A stretch of 64,000 nucleotides of DNA from Cycas panzhihuaensis (Eukaryota > Cycadophyta): contig CM041465.1 of assembly GCA_023213395.1 (NCBI GenBank), forward strand, positions 2,976,001 through 3,040,000, written 5' to 3'. Made by a program: the position numbers and the translations under genes. The number at the start of each line of letters is the position of its first letter. Within the stretch, counting starts at the first letter, position 1. The notes beneath the pieces were generated by a model. It was given only the letters and a program-made list of their open reading frames with translations, was not told where the DNA came from and made no database searches. Shown here in pieces: positions 1 to 10,320 of this stretch.

Positions 1-1416
1 TAAATGCACACTATACTATATTCCATCATTGACCTTATTAATTTCCTTAGCATGCTACTAGGTAAGAATAGCTTACTAACTTATAAACCAACCGAGTACA
101 TTACTTCAATACAACTCTCCATTGTGAATCTATACTTAGTGGAGCATTGGTATCTATCTTAAGTTTTGATTGGCATCTTGATCCATAATCTTCCATCATT
201 CTATAAGTCTTCAACTGTAAATGGGACATGGGGTTACAATCCATGTCACTTCATCTAACAGCTCCTCATCATCAACCTATCACTAAGTCCTACTTTTATC
301 TCATGAACAATGTTAAGCAAACAAACCTCCACACCTGCTGAAATAATGACTCAAAAAAGTGAAGTAATGAAGGATAAAACCTATAACCAAATGACACTCA
401 GCATGATATATTAATAATTCTATAACATCTAGATTGATCACATGTGTTTACCCTACAGATCATATTTTTTGTAAGCTGAACAACCTAGATGCTTCAAACA
501 CTTGCAATCCTACTATTGTAATCTTTGTCTAAGATGTGTACACTCCAATGCACCAAGGGAAATAAATGGAAGGCTTCTAACTTAGTATAAACACAAAACA
601 TGAGGGGAAAATATTATGCCATGAATAGTCACAACAAGGGATCCCATACCTATCTACTACAGCTTATGCCAACAAACCATTGGAGGCAAACCAAAAACAT
701 GCACCAACCTCACCATCTGCATCATGATACTCACTTGTAATATAACTTGACAAGCCAACTATACATACCATGATAAAGGCATAACTGATTTTAAGGCTTT
801 TCATCTTAGACCTTTTCATTCACACTTCAATTTTATTAAGCACTTTACTTTGGTTCCACATCAGACTTATTCAGATATGTACCCATGTTGAACCAGCATC
901 AAACAAGGCCATAAACCTCATGCTATCATCAGTCCAACTATCAAAGTATAATGGTCCATCACAAATGACAATCATACATACCAGGAAATTCTGAACTTCA
1001 TCACCTCAAATACATCTGATGCAACTAAACTTGAATGTAATCCATTAATAAATCACGCTTATTTCACTAAATAATCACATAAATCATGAATTTTATTATC
1101 TTTATGCAATGATCTATGCCATACTCAAATAGTAATAGAGTTTATAATAAGTTGCAATTAAGGTATCTCAAGCATGCTCTTCTTTTGTTCCAAACATGCT
1201 CATTCTCACCCAATTTTTCCCTCAAACTTGCTCTCTATAAGTCCATCAAATACACCCTTAAAACATGCCCAACTCTTGCCAAATCTTGCCATGTCACCAC
1301 ATGCAACAAGTACACATCATCACCTCAATTTTGCCCATAAGCTCTTTTATATAGAAACACATACAAAGAGCATTAAGTATCACCTCAAATTGCCATCAAC
1401 TTTGCCATTAGACGGT
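1..1416. other. Left flank of element Gy1, no gene recognised
   Basis: AT-rich non-coding DNA. Short ORFs here show no known domain and look like chance. Between about 1200 and 1416 loosely repeated blocks of the type CCATAA...ACACATACAAAGAGCA...TATCACC occur. Similar blocks resume at 7960-8290 on the far side of Gy1, so both sides belong to one older repeat-like sequence split by the insertion. Confidence 0.5.
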
Positions 1417-1421
1417 CACCA
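1417..1421. repeat. Target-site duplication CACCA, left copy of Gy1
   Basis: Five bases CACCA directly precede the 5' LTR. The same five bases follow the 3' LTR at 7954-7958. A 5-bp duplication is normal for Ty3/gypsy integrase and fixes both element ends. Confidence 0.9.
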
Positions 1422-2279
1422 TGATCCAGGAGGATCTACCATATGTTTACAGGATGCGGAAAATGATAGGCATTGGCATAACTAAAAGAGATATGGCCAA
1501 ATGGTATCAAAATTCTATGAAATTTTGTTTAAAGGGATAAGACACATCCCACTAGATGTGTACAAAAGGTGGGGTTCAGAAAATATCATTTGATTAGAGT
1601 TCAAGCCTTGTCTTTGCATAAAAATTAATCCCACAGCTAGTAGAAAAAAATAGAAAATATATATTGTTATCATATGAATAGAAACATAGCCAAATGACAT
1701 CCAAATGAGCTAAAATTTTGAGGAAGTGGAGAAGACATGCGTTCCTATACGTGTACCAAATTTGAGCTAAATTAGAGTCAGTTAAGGTCAGTTATAAGCC
1801 ACAACTTTTAAGAATTGTATGAAGGCCACTTGGACAACATGCATTCTGGTGGTTAGTGGTTATACTTGCATGATTGCCACTTGTTAAACATGCAATTCAG
1901 GTTTCTTTCTATAAATTGAGCCCTTCTACAGGTTGGAGAGGTGGTTCTTGGAGACTTGACTTGGGAAGCATCCTTGGAGAGGCATTTGGAGGGTTGGAGT
2001 CCCCCTTATGGTATAATTGTAACATTTATTCCTTGTAATTTTACCATTCTTTTGCTAGTTGATTTCTCCACCATTAAATGGAGATTTTCATGGTTTAATA
2101 AAAGTATTATTCCTCATACTTTTGGATCAATTCCAAGAATAAATTATTTGGTGTAGAATTTTCCTTTCATGGGCTCATTGTTGTTTTGATGTTATTGAGA
2201 TTTCTACACTAACTCCCGGGATCTCAAGGAGAAAAGGTTGATAATTGACTTCTTCACCAACTAAGCTCTTTTGGGATCA
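1422..2279 (+). repeat. 5' LTR of Gy1 (858 bp)
   Basis: It is bounded by the short inverted repeat TGATCC/GGATCA and matches 6901-7953 nearly base for base. It holds one copy of a segment that is tandemly duplicated in the 3' LTR. A TATA-like motif is at 1910 and an AATAAA signal at 2097-2102, giving a plausible R region between about 1940 and 2120. The short ORF inside it is not a gene. Confidence 0.95.
1910..1917 (+). promoter_or_regulatory. Putative TATA box in the Gy1 5' LTR
   Basis: TATAAATT lies in the middle of the LTR, about 190 bases upstream of an AATAAA polyadenylation signal at 2097. This is the usual U3/R arrangement. The 3' LTR carries the same motif. The role is inferred from position only. 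Confidence 0.55.
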
Positions 2280-2284
2280 TATTT

Positions 2285-2297
2285 TGGTATCAGAGCC
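2285..2297 (+). promoter_or_regulatory. Primer-binding site of Gy1 (initiator-Met tRNA type)
   Basis: TGGTATCAGAGCC is complementary to the 3' end of plant initiator methionine tRNA, the usual primer for minus-strand DNA synthesis in many plant LTR elements. It starts five bases after the LTR terminus. Confidence 0.9.
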
Positions 2298-2322
2298 TCT
2301 GATCTTTGTTGTAGGGACTTGA

Positions 2323-3420
2323 ATGGTACAAACAAGGAAAGGATACAAAGAAAAAGGTGAAGACTTTCTTGTGTTGCAATCACCAAGAAGACAAAGAAAG
2401 AATCCAAGCACCATGGCTGAAAAAGAAGATGGAGAAATTAGATTTGAAAGGCTTGAGAAGAACGTCAAAGCCTTGATGCAAACGATGACCCACCTTCTAC
2501 CTCTAGTCAAAGGAAAAGGCAAAGGGAAGGAATTTGAAGGAGGATCCACATATGACCACGACCATGAAGAGGAAGAGGAGGAGACCTTAAAGCACTCTTT
2601 TGAAGAAAGCAAGGGTACTTCATCTCATCAACCCTTCAAGGTGGAGGCAAAGTTGGATATTCCAACTTATGATGGAGAGGTAAATGCTAAAAAGTTGGAC
2701 CATTGGTTGGATCAACTTGAAACCTACTTCACAATCTATGCTTATAGTAATGCTCAAAAGATTTCATTTGCTAGGCTCAAGTTGTGTAAACATGCATTGA
2801 CATGGTGGAATGCATATTTAAAGACTCATGATGTATCTTCTTTTTCATGGAGGGATTTTAAGAAAATAATAAAGAAGCAATTCTACCCCATAGGTCATGA
2901 GGAAGACCAATGGGTCACTTGGCAATATTTACGCCAAGGGAGAGGTGTAAGTGTCCAAGACTATACTTCTTTATTTTTAGGCATGGCATGCTACTTGGTA
3001 TTAATATGGATGAACATGTCACTCTTATGAAATTCATTGGAGGATTACATGAATACATAAGGAAGGAACTAAGGCTTTTTAAGGTTCAATCCATTGGAGA
3101 AGCAAGTAGGATGGCTATGGCAATAGAAAGTAAAAGCAAGAAATCTACATTCATGTCTAAAGATTCTACTTTTACTTCTAATAAGTATGAAAAGAATCCT
3201 AAATGGCACTCATCAAAAAGGCAAGAAGGAAAGAAGAAAATAACTAATTTTGTTAAAAGTTCTAACTATTGTGAGCATTGTGATATTAGTGGTCATATTA
3301 CAGCAAAGTGTTGGAAGTTGCATCCAGAACTAAAGCCGAAGCATATCAAGGATATGGAATTAAGAAAGAAGGAAAAAGGGAAAGCACTACTTTCTGAGGT
3401 GGAGATTCAAGGTGAAGAAG
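2323..3420 (+). pseudogene. gag: Gy1 gag (capsid/nucleocapsid), frameshifted
   Basis: The structural protein of the element's virus-like particle. The first part (from ATG 2323) has a basic, charged N-terminus, then a Ty3-type capsid region (YTSLF around 2965). From about 2975 the homologous sequence continues in another frame through GINMDEH and GGLHEYIRKELRLFK to the nucleocapsid. The zinc knuckle CX2CX4HX4C is intact at 3270-3311 (CEHC...H...C). The frame change needs only one small indel near 2975. The boundary with protease is not marked, because gypsy gag-pol is usually one frame. ATG 2323 is chosen because it lies 26 bases after the PBS and opens the longest frame. Confidence 0.85.
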
Positions 3421-5335
3421 AAGAAGAGAAGGTCACTCTACTTACAAATTATAAAGATGATGCTACAAGGGAGGAACTATTTCACTTGAAGCTTCAAGTG
3501 GGAAATAGTATGATTGGTGCCATTATAGATCCAGGAAGCCAAAAGAATTTGATCTCAGGAAGTTTGGTAAAGAGCATTGGTTTGGTAACTACTCCTCACC
3601 CTCACCCATATCCTCTTGGTTGGATCCATAAAGATGTGGAAATGCAAATATCAAAGCAATGTACACTTAAATTTTCCATCACTAATGATTTTGTTGATGA
3701 GGTAATATGTGATGTGGTGCCACTAGATGTATGCCATGTTGTGCTTGGAAGTCCCTACTTGTGGGATCGAGATGCACTCTTCTATCGAAGGGAGAGAAAG
3801 TATCGATTGATGAAGGATAACAAGGGCTTCATCATAAAGGCCACAAAGAAGTACTTGGATAAGATAGCATTAATTTCAGCTACTCAAGCAAAAAGGATGA
3901 TCAATGCATGTGGTAAATTTGTCATCTTAATGGTAAGGAGAAAAGAAGAGCCAAGAGATGAAGAGGGTCCTTCTACTCACACTCTTCTTATATCACCTAA
4001 ACAAATGCAACAAATTGAGGAGTTAAAGACAAGGTATGATATTCTATTTCAACATGTTGATGGGCTTCCACCAAAGAGAAAGATAGAGCATGAAATCACT
4101 CTTGTAGGAGATGCACCATTACCTAATGTTGCTTTGTATAGGCACTCCATTGTAGAAAATAATGAGATAAAGAGGCAAGTTGAGGAGTTGCTTGATCAAG
4201 GGGTCATAAGACCTTCATGTTCACCTTGTGGGTCACTAATTGTCTTGGTGCCTAAGAAGGATGGAGGATGGAGAATGTGTATAGATTTTCGTGCTTTGAA
4301 TAAAATTACAATTAAAAATCGCTACCCTTTGCCTCGTATAGATGATTTGCTTGATCAAATTCAGCATGCTTGTTATTTCACTAAATTGGATTTAAAAAGT
4401 GGTTATCACCAAGTTAGGGTCAAGGAGGAGGACACATGGAAGACGGCCTTCAAAACAAAGTAAGGACTCTTTGAATGGATGGTTATGCCTTTCGGATTGT
4501 GTAATGCTCCTACAACATTCATAAGGCTAATGAATGAAATATTAAGGCCTTACTTGGATAATTTTGTTGTTGTCTATCTTGATGACATTTTAATTTTGAG
4601 CAACACATGGGAGGAACATTTGCAGCACATAGAAGAAGTTTTAAAGACTATGGCTAAGCATCATTTAAAGCTTAATGTGAAGAAGTGTGAATTTGGCAAG
4701 GAGAACTTGATCTTCTTAGGCTTTGTGGTTGGAGGAGGAAAGTTGAGCATTGATCCACTCAAGACTCAAGCCATCCTCAAATGGCCTAGGCCAACAAATA
4801 TCATAGAGGTGAGAAGTTTTTTAGGAGCTTGTCAATACTTGAGAAAGTTCATTCTTCATTTCTCACAAGTTGCAGCACCTCTACATGGATTGACAAAATC
4901 TAGTAGAAAGTTTACTTGGGGTTCCAAGGAGGAAGAAGCCTTTCTTCTTTTAAAGAAGAAAATTTGTGAAGCACCGGTTTTGGCAATGCCAAATTTGCAA
5001 AGGCCTTTTGAAGTAGAAGCTGATACAAGTGGAAATACGATGGGAGCTGTCCTTATTCAAGATGGGAAGCCTATTGCGTACCATTCGGAAGTCTTCACCC
5101 TTCAAGTGAAGAACTACCCAACATATGATCGAGAAATGTTCGCACTTCATCAAGCATGCAAGCATTGGAGGTCATACTTGCTCAGAAAAGAGGTTGTAGT
5201 TCATACCAATCATAAGCCTCTTCAATTTTTACAAACTCAAAGTAAATTATAGCAAGACACATGAAGTGGATGAGTTATTTACAACAATTCAATATTGTAA
5301 TTAAGTACAAAAGGGATCTAATAACAAAATTGCGA
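3421..5335 (+). pseudogene. pol: Gy1 protease, reverse transcriptase and RNase H, interrupted
   Basis: Aspartic protease: IIDPGSQKNLIS at about 3520-3560, where the usual D-S/T-G triad reads D-P-G. This may be lineage-typical or a lesion. RT follows: VPKKDGGWRMCIDFRALN (about 4246-4300), YPLPRIDDLLDQ, KLDLKSGYHQ, MPFGLCNAP and the catalytic YLDD at 4575-4586. RNase H includes FEVEADTSGNTMGAVLIQ (about 5010-5060) and the HKPLQFL tail. A TAA at 4461-4463 stands where a Gln codon is usual before GLFEW. A stop at 5250-5252 and frameshifts just after it separate RNase H from the linker ending MLSRPP near 5340. The catalytic Asp pair of RT is intact. Confidence 0.9.
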
Positions 5336-5336
5336 T

Positions 5337-6676
5337 ATGTTATCTAGACCACCTTGTTCCACTTCTTCTTCTACTTTTGTTTGTAGTTCTCTTATGAGTT
5401 TGCAGGTGGAACCAATGCATCATGAAGAGTACAAAGACTTGTACCATGAAGATGAAGCTTTGAAGGAAGAATTAGAGAACCTAGCGAAAGGAAGACCTTC
5501 CCAGCTTGCTTGGAAGGATGGTCTACTTTTCAAGGGGAGCAGCTCTATGTTCCATCAAAAGGAGACAAGATCAAGTGGCTTAGAGAAGCCCATACTTCTA
5601 AAGTAGTGATCACTTTGGTATAGAAGACTTTAGCAAACTTGAGAAGATATGTTGTATGGCCAAAAATGCAAAATGATGTAAAAAAATATGTAAAAGGATG
5701 TGTAATGTGTAATACTTCTAAGCCTTCTTCTAGAAAATTAGGATTATATACACCACTACCTATTCCCACTAGGCCTTGGGAAAGTATCTCCATTGATTTT
5801 TTAGGGGGACTTCCCATGACTAGGAAGGGACATGATTATCTTTTTGTTGTTGTAGATAGGTTTAGTAAAATGATATGTCTAATGCCTTGTAAGAAGACAA
5901 TCACAGGTACAGGAGCAGCTGAGTTATTCTTCGAGCATGTATGGAAGAATTTTGGCTTGCCTTCTTCCATCATTTCAGATCGGGACGCTCGATTCCTTTC
6001 ATCATTTTGGAAGTCACTATGGGAGATGATGGATACCAAATTGAAGAGGAGTACAAGTTTCCATCCTCAAACAGATGGACAAACCAAAGTAGTGAACAGA
6101 ACTTTGGTACATCTATTGAGGGGATACAATTCCAAGCATCCAAAGACTTGGGATGAATCATTGGCTTTTCTATAATTTACTTTTAATAGAGCAATGCATG
6201 CATCACACTCTAAATCACCTTTTGAAGTTTGTTTGGGATACTTACCTCAAAGTCCATTTGACTTAGAGTTTTCCATGCAAGCTAAGGAAGGATCCGTCAA
6301 AGAGAAGGAGGAGCATGACAAGGCTTTAAGATACTCGGAGGAGATCCAGAGAGTCCACAAAGAAGTACATGATCAACTTCTAAGGACTCAACAAAAGTAC
6401 AAGGAAAGACATGACAAGCATAGGCAAGAGTGTACTTTCCAAGAAGGAGATTTAGTATGGTTATACTTGAGCAAGGAGAGGTTAAAAGGAGAAGGTAAGA
6501 AACTCAAACCTATAAGGTATGGACCATTCAAGATTTTGAGAAAAGTAGGTGGCAATGCTTTCCAACTTGATCTTCCACCTTATATGCAAATATATTTAGT
6601 AGTAAATGCTAAATACTTAAAACTCTTTGAGCCCTCCATGCTAGATGAGGAACAGGACCAGTTCACTTTACCTTGA
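5337..6676 (+). pseudogene. pol (int): Gy1 integrase, catalytic Glu replaced
   Basis: Integrase inserts the cDNA into the host genome. The linker (from about 5400) is followed by a damaged H2C2 zinc-binding region: HFG near 5610, frame change near 5635, then CVMC near 5700. In the DDE core the first Asp is in SIDFLGG (5795) and the second in SDRDARF (5978). At the expected D-35-E spacing the third residue is Lys (AAA, 6086-6088, in DGQTKVVNRT) instead of Glu. TAA 6173-6175 replaces a Gln codon. The C-terminal GPFKILRKVGGNAFQLDLP module is at about 6520-6580 and the ORF ends at 6676. I see no chromodomain. The enzyme would be inactive. Confidence 0.9.
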
Positions 6677-6885
6677 TTGATGATTTGTATTTGGCAAGCG
6701 AGGAGCCTCTCGAGGAAGAATGTATCTGGGAGAAAATCTACCAAAACAAGACATAAGACATATGAATCTTCGAGATTGGAGTAGTAGGGCAATTGCCTAG
6801 TAAGGCCAAGTGGTTTAGTAGGCAACAAGGAGAACAACACTTCCCCCATCTCCAATTCTAAGCCAAACAGAGTTGGCTATTTTCC
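6677..6885 (+). other. Gy1 3' untranslated spacer
   Basis: About 210 bases between the integrase stop and the polypurine tract. Nothing coding is seen. Confidence 0.6.
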
Positions 6886-6897
6886 AAGGAAGGGGAG
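6886..6897 (+). promoter_or_regulatory. Polypurine tract of Gy1
   Basis: AAGGAAGGGGAG lies three bases before the 3' LTR terminus at 6901. This is the expected plus-strand primer position in LTR retrotransposons. Confidence 0.8.
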
Positions 6898-6900
6898 CCA

Positions 6901-7953
6901 TGATCCGGGAGGATCTACCATATGTTCTGAGATGCGAAAAATGATAGGCATTGGCATAACTAAAAGAGATATGGCCAAATGGTATCAAAATTCTATGAAA
7001 TTTTGTTTAAAGGGATAAGACACATCCCACTAGATGTTTACAAAAGGTGGGGTTCAGAAAATATCATTTGATTAGAGTTCAAGCCTTGTCTTTGCATAAA
7101 AATTAATCCCACAACTAGTAGAAAAAAATAGAAAATATATATTATCATCATATGAATAGAAACATATCCAAATGACATCCAAATGAGCTAAAATTTTGAG
7201 GAAGTAGAGGAGACATGCGTTCCTATATGTGTACCAAATTTGAGCTGAATTGGAGTCCGTTAAGGTCAGTTAAAAGCCGCAAATTTTAAGAATTACATGA
7301 AGGCCACTTGGACAGCAGAAAAATAGCAAATACATATTATTATTAAATGAATAAAAGTGTAGTCAAATGACATCCAAATGAGCTAAAAATTTTAGGAAGA
7401 TGAGGGGACATGTGTTCCTATATGTGTACCAAATTTTAGCCAAATTTGAGTATGTTAAGATCTGTTACAAGCTATAAATTTTTAAGAATTGTATGAAGGC
7501 CACTTGGACAACATGCATTCTGGTGGTTAGTGGTTATACTTGCATGATTGCCACTTGTTAAACATGCAATTCAGGTTTCTTTATATAAATTGAGCCCTTC
7601 TACAGGTTGTAGAGGTGGTTCTTGGAGACTTGACTTGGGAAGCATCCTTGGAGAGGCATTTGGAGGGTTGGAGTCCCCCTTATGGTATAATTGTAACATT
7701 TATTCCTTGTAATTTTACCATTCTTTTGCTAGTTGATTTCTCCACCATTAAATGAAGATTTTCATGGTTTAATAAAAGTATTATTCCTCATAATTTTGGA
7801 TCAATTCCAAGAATAAATTATTTGGTGTAGAATTTTCCTTTCATGGGCTCATTGTTGTTTTGATGTTATTGAGATTTCTACACTAACTCCCAAGATCTCA
7901 AGGAGAAAAGGTTGATAATTGACTTCTTCACCAACTAAGCTCTTTTGGGATCA
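6901..7953 (+). repeat. 3' LTR of Gy1 (1053 bp)
   Basis: It matches the 5' LTR and has the same TGATCC/GGATCA ends, but is 195 bases longer because one internal block is present twice (7118-7314 and 7315-7511). CACCA follows at 7954-7958. Confidence 0.95.
7118..7511 (+). repeat. 197-bp tandem duplication inside the Gy1 3' LTR
   Basis: Two diverged copies of a block that starts near GTAGAAAAA and ends CACTTGGACA, split at about 7314/7315. The 5' LTR has a single copy. Its beginning resembles unit 1 and its end unit 2, which fits loss of one unit by recombination between repeats. Confidence 0.85.
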
Positions 7954-7958
7954 CACCA
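7954..7958. repeat. Target-site duplication CACCA, right copy of Gy1
   Basis: Identical to 1417-1421. Confidence 0.9.
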
Positions 7959-10308
7959 TCATGCACCCAACTCATTCTCCCATATACAACACACGCAAGA
8001 GAGCCTCATATCACCAAACAACCACTCACTTCACTATATTACCACCAACGAAGCATGCTTAATGCACTCTCTTCATCTCAAATCAAATCAAGTCACCATA
8101 ATGTCATTGCCATCTTCTCGCCCATAAACTCCCCCATGTAACACACACTCAAGGAGCACATTGTCACCTAATATTACCCATGTCATCACCAACACTCTCT
8201 CATGTAACCATATACAAAGAGCTACAATGCACATCATGTCGCATGTTAACTTTCTCATGAAAAATGCATGTAAGAAAGTACTCAATCACCATTAAATACA
8301 CCATAAACAAGCCTTTCTTATATATACTCATATCACATTAACAGTCATAACAATATACCTTCTTGATCAAAGTATAATCTCATCCCCAATAATGAATAGA
8401 AATCAACCAACCATTTGATCTATCAATGGTCTTCTTAATTTCATTCAAAAAATGAATTGATAAAACTTCAAATCAGGAGATTAACAACCTTAATAAAGGT
8501 AACATATATAACTTCAAATGATCAAGAGTTTAAGAAAAAGACTTTTACTAAAAAAGAAACATGATGATTTAATATCAAAAGTAACCTTAATGATATATGT
8601 ATGATATATGTGAGACTTTGATATTGACGTCAAAGGTGGGCGACGCAACTGTAAGTAACCAGCGACTGTGATATATATTCATGGTAGGTTATTTACTATG
8701 TTGGGTGGCATGATATGCAGGCAAACAAAGAACAATGGCAATGGCAGCATGTATCTAAAAAAATATAGATGTAGGGGTGGTGCAAACCATATATATTAAT
8801 CAATGATTAAATATATAAAAAAATGATAGCTTCTAATTTCATCATCCATGGCTGTATACATAACATGCATGATGGCTGTATCACTGTGAATAACATGGTG
8901 ACTTCAAATAGAATATATCAACGACGGCATGATTGCATACATAGAGGTTAATGACGGTGTGACTGTATACATGGAGGGTGTCTTTATTAATTGTTAAAAG
9001 GTGGCTCAAACACATATAATGACTCAACATATGACAGTTATTTCAGAGACGCAGATACATATCAAAATGGTAGTTATAGATGAATATACATAAAACATTA
9101 ATATATAATGCACGAAGCTATAATTATGAATAAATTTTACATAAACTAGTGGTCTTGGTGTTCATCACATAGATGTCATTATTAATCAGATGGCTGCAGC
9201 AAGTAAAGAGAGAATGGGAGGCTCTATGTAAAACGACAACTAAGCGACACCAAATTTATGGGCAATATATTTATCAACCACGATGGGTGATGGAATAATT
9301 AACACATAGGGCAGATTATATACAATGGTGGCTTCATCACAAGACCATCATGGCTGGGTGACTTTATATACATTGATTGTGTTTAGTGATAGAATATAAT
9401 TCTACAGGCTTATCATCACGCAGATACAGAGGTGTTAATGGAACATGCAGATATATTAACACGCAGGTCAACAGTATATACAAGTGTTTAAAATAAAATT
9501 CACCAAAGAACAGTGAATAGAATCATATAGGCACATGCATAATAATAAAAGATAAAAGGGGCATAAACATACCAAGGATAACATAAACCATGTAGAGGCA
9601 AAAATACAATAGCAAAGACAACAAGAAAGCATGATGGTTACACCAATATTCATGGTTGGGTGACACCAACGTAATGCAAACATGTGTTATATATATTAAA
9701 CAACTGATGAAATAAATCAATCATCCAATATTATCATGATGATTAGAATGATCAATGTAGTGTAGTGGCTGGTATATTATGCAATGGCGGGTTCAATATA
9801 CCAGCAAGCAATCATGTATTCAACAAAGGTTTAAATAACACAAGGGTGACTATATAATATGTAAACCCTAAAAATTAAATAATTCATCTCTACGTGATCA
9901 AATAGTGAGTATACCTCTTAATATTTGACCATAATATGACTTCACATCACTACAATGGGCTCACTAGGATTTCTGCACTCTCCCACCGACAACATGGGGT
10001 TGGCAATCAACTCTACGGTACACAAACTCAACGGCAATGTCAAACAGGGATTTAGTACCTTCAATAAGGTTAAACGACTCTCACATGGCTGGCAACGGAG
10101 TTAACACTAATCCACACACCTTCATGTAATTCAAAATACCTACAAATAATGGATAGAAGGTTCCCGGGATCCACCAATGATCATCTGCACTATTTTGGCT
10201 GCTCTACAGGGTTATCAGGCATGTCAATCTGTAAAGGGAAATCTAGCATGACCTGGCACCATCAATTGGACCTCCGACAATGTTCATCTGCCTGTGCACG
10301 ACCTACAT
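7959..10308. other. Non-coding stretch with degenerate short repeats
   Basis: No coding domain is recognised. 7960-8290 continues the repeat-like left-flank sequence interrupted by Gy1. From about 8640 to 9480 variants of a motif resembling GATGGCTGTATACAT / GACGGTGTGACTGTATACATGG recur irregularly, like an old minisatellite. If the PBS at 10309 belongs to a real element, part of this stretch would be its internal region on the minus strand, but I cannot find the partner LTR. Confidence 0.4.
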
Positions 10309-10320
10309 GCTCTGATACCA
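10309..10320 (-). promoter_or_regulatory. Minus-strand primer-binding site of an orphan LTR element
   Basis: GCTCTGATACCA is the reverse complement of the PBS TGGTATCAGAGC. It directly abuts TGTTAGAAAATG at 10321, which reads as an LTR end (...CTAACA) on the minus strand. So a minus-strand 5' LTR lies to the right (10321 onward) and its body to the left. No second LTR was found. Confidence 0.65.

Larger units (their letters stand above)
1422..7953 (+). mobile_element. Ty3/gypsy LTR retrotransposon Gy1, full length, inactivated
   Basis: A complete element: two LTRs beginning TGATCC and ending GGATCA, a TSD of CACCA, an initiator-Met-type PBS five bases after the 5' LTR, then gag, protease, RT, RNase H and integrase, and a purine tract before the 3' LTR. 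RT before integrase is the Ty3/gypsy order. I see a GPF module after the integrase core but no chromodomain before the stop at 6676. At least two nonsense codons (4461-4463, 6173-6175) and several frameshifts (near 2975, 5250, 5335 and 5635) break the polyprotein, so the copy cannot supply its own proteins. The LTRs differ by a few percent apart from a 197-bp tandem duplication in the 3' copy. Confidence 0.95.

Noticed and set aside
1116-1485. Overlapping short plus-strand ORFs left of Gy1
   Set aside because: Low-complexity composition, no domain, and two frames open over the same bases. Consistent with chance in repeat-like DNA.
1941-2156. 71-codon ORF in the Gy1 5' LTR
   Set aside because: Lies inside the LTR, spans the expected R/U5 region and has no similarity to a protein.
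2277-2612. Minus-strand ORF of 111 codons opposite gag
   Set aside because: Shadow of the gag frame on the other strand. Ser-rich translation arises from the charged gag codons.
9690-9740. CTGATGAAA string as a ribozyme core
   Set aside because: Flanking sequence cannot form the three stems of a hammerhead.
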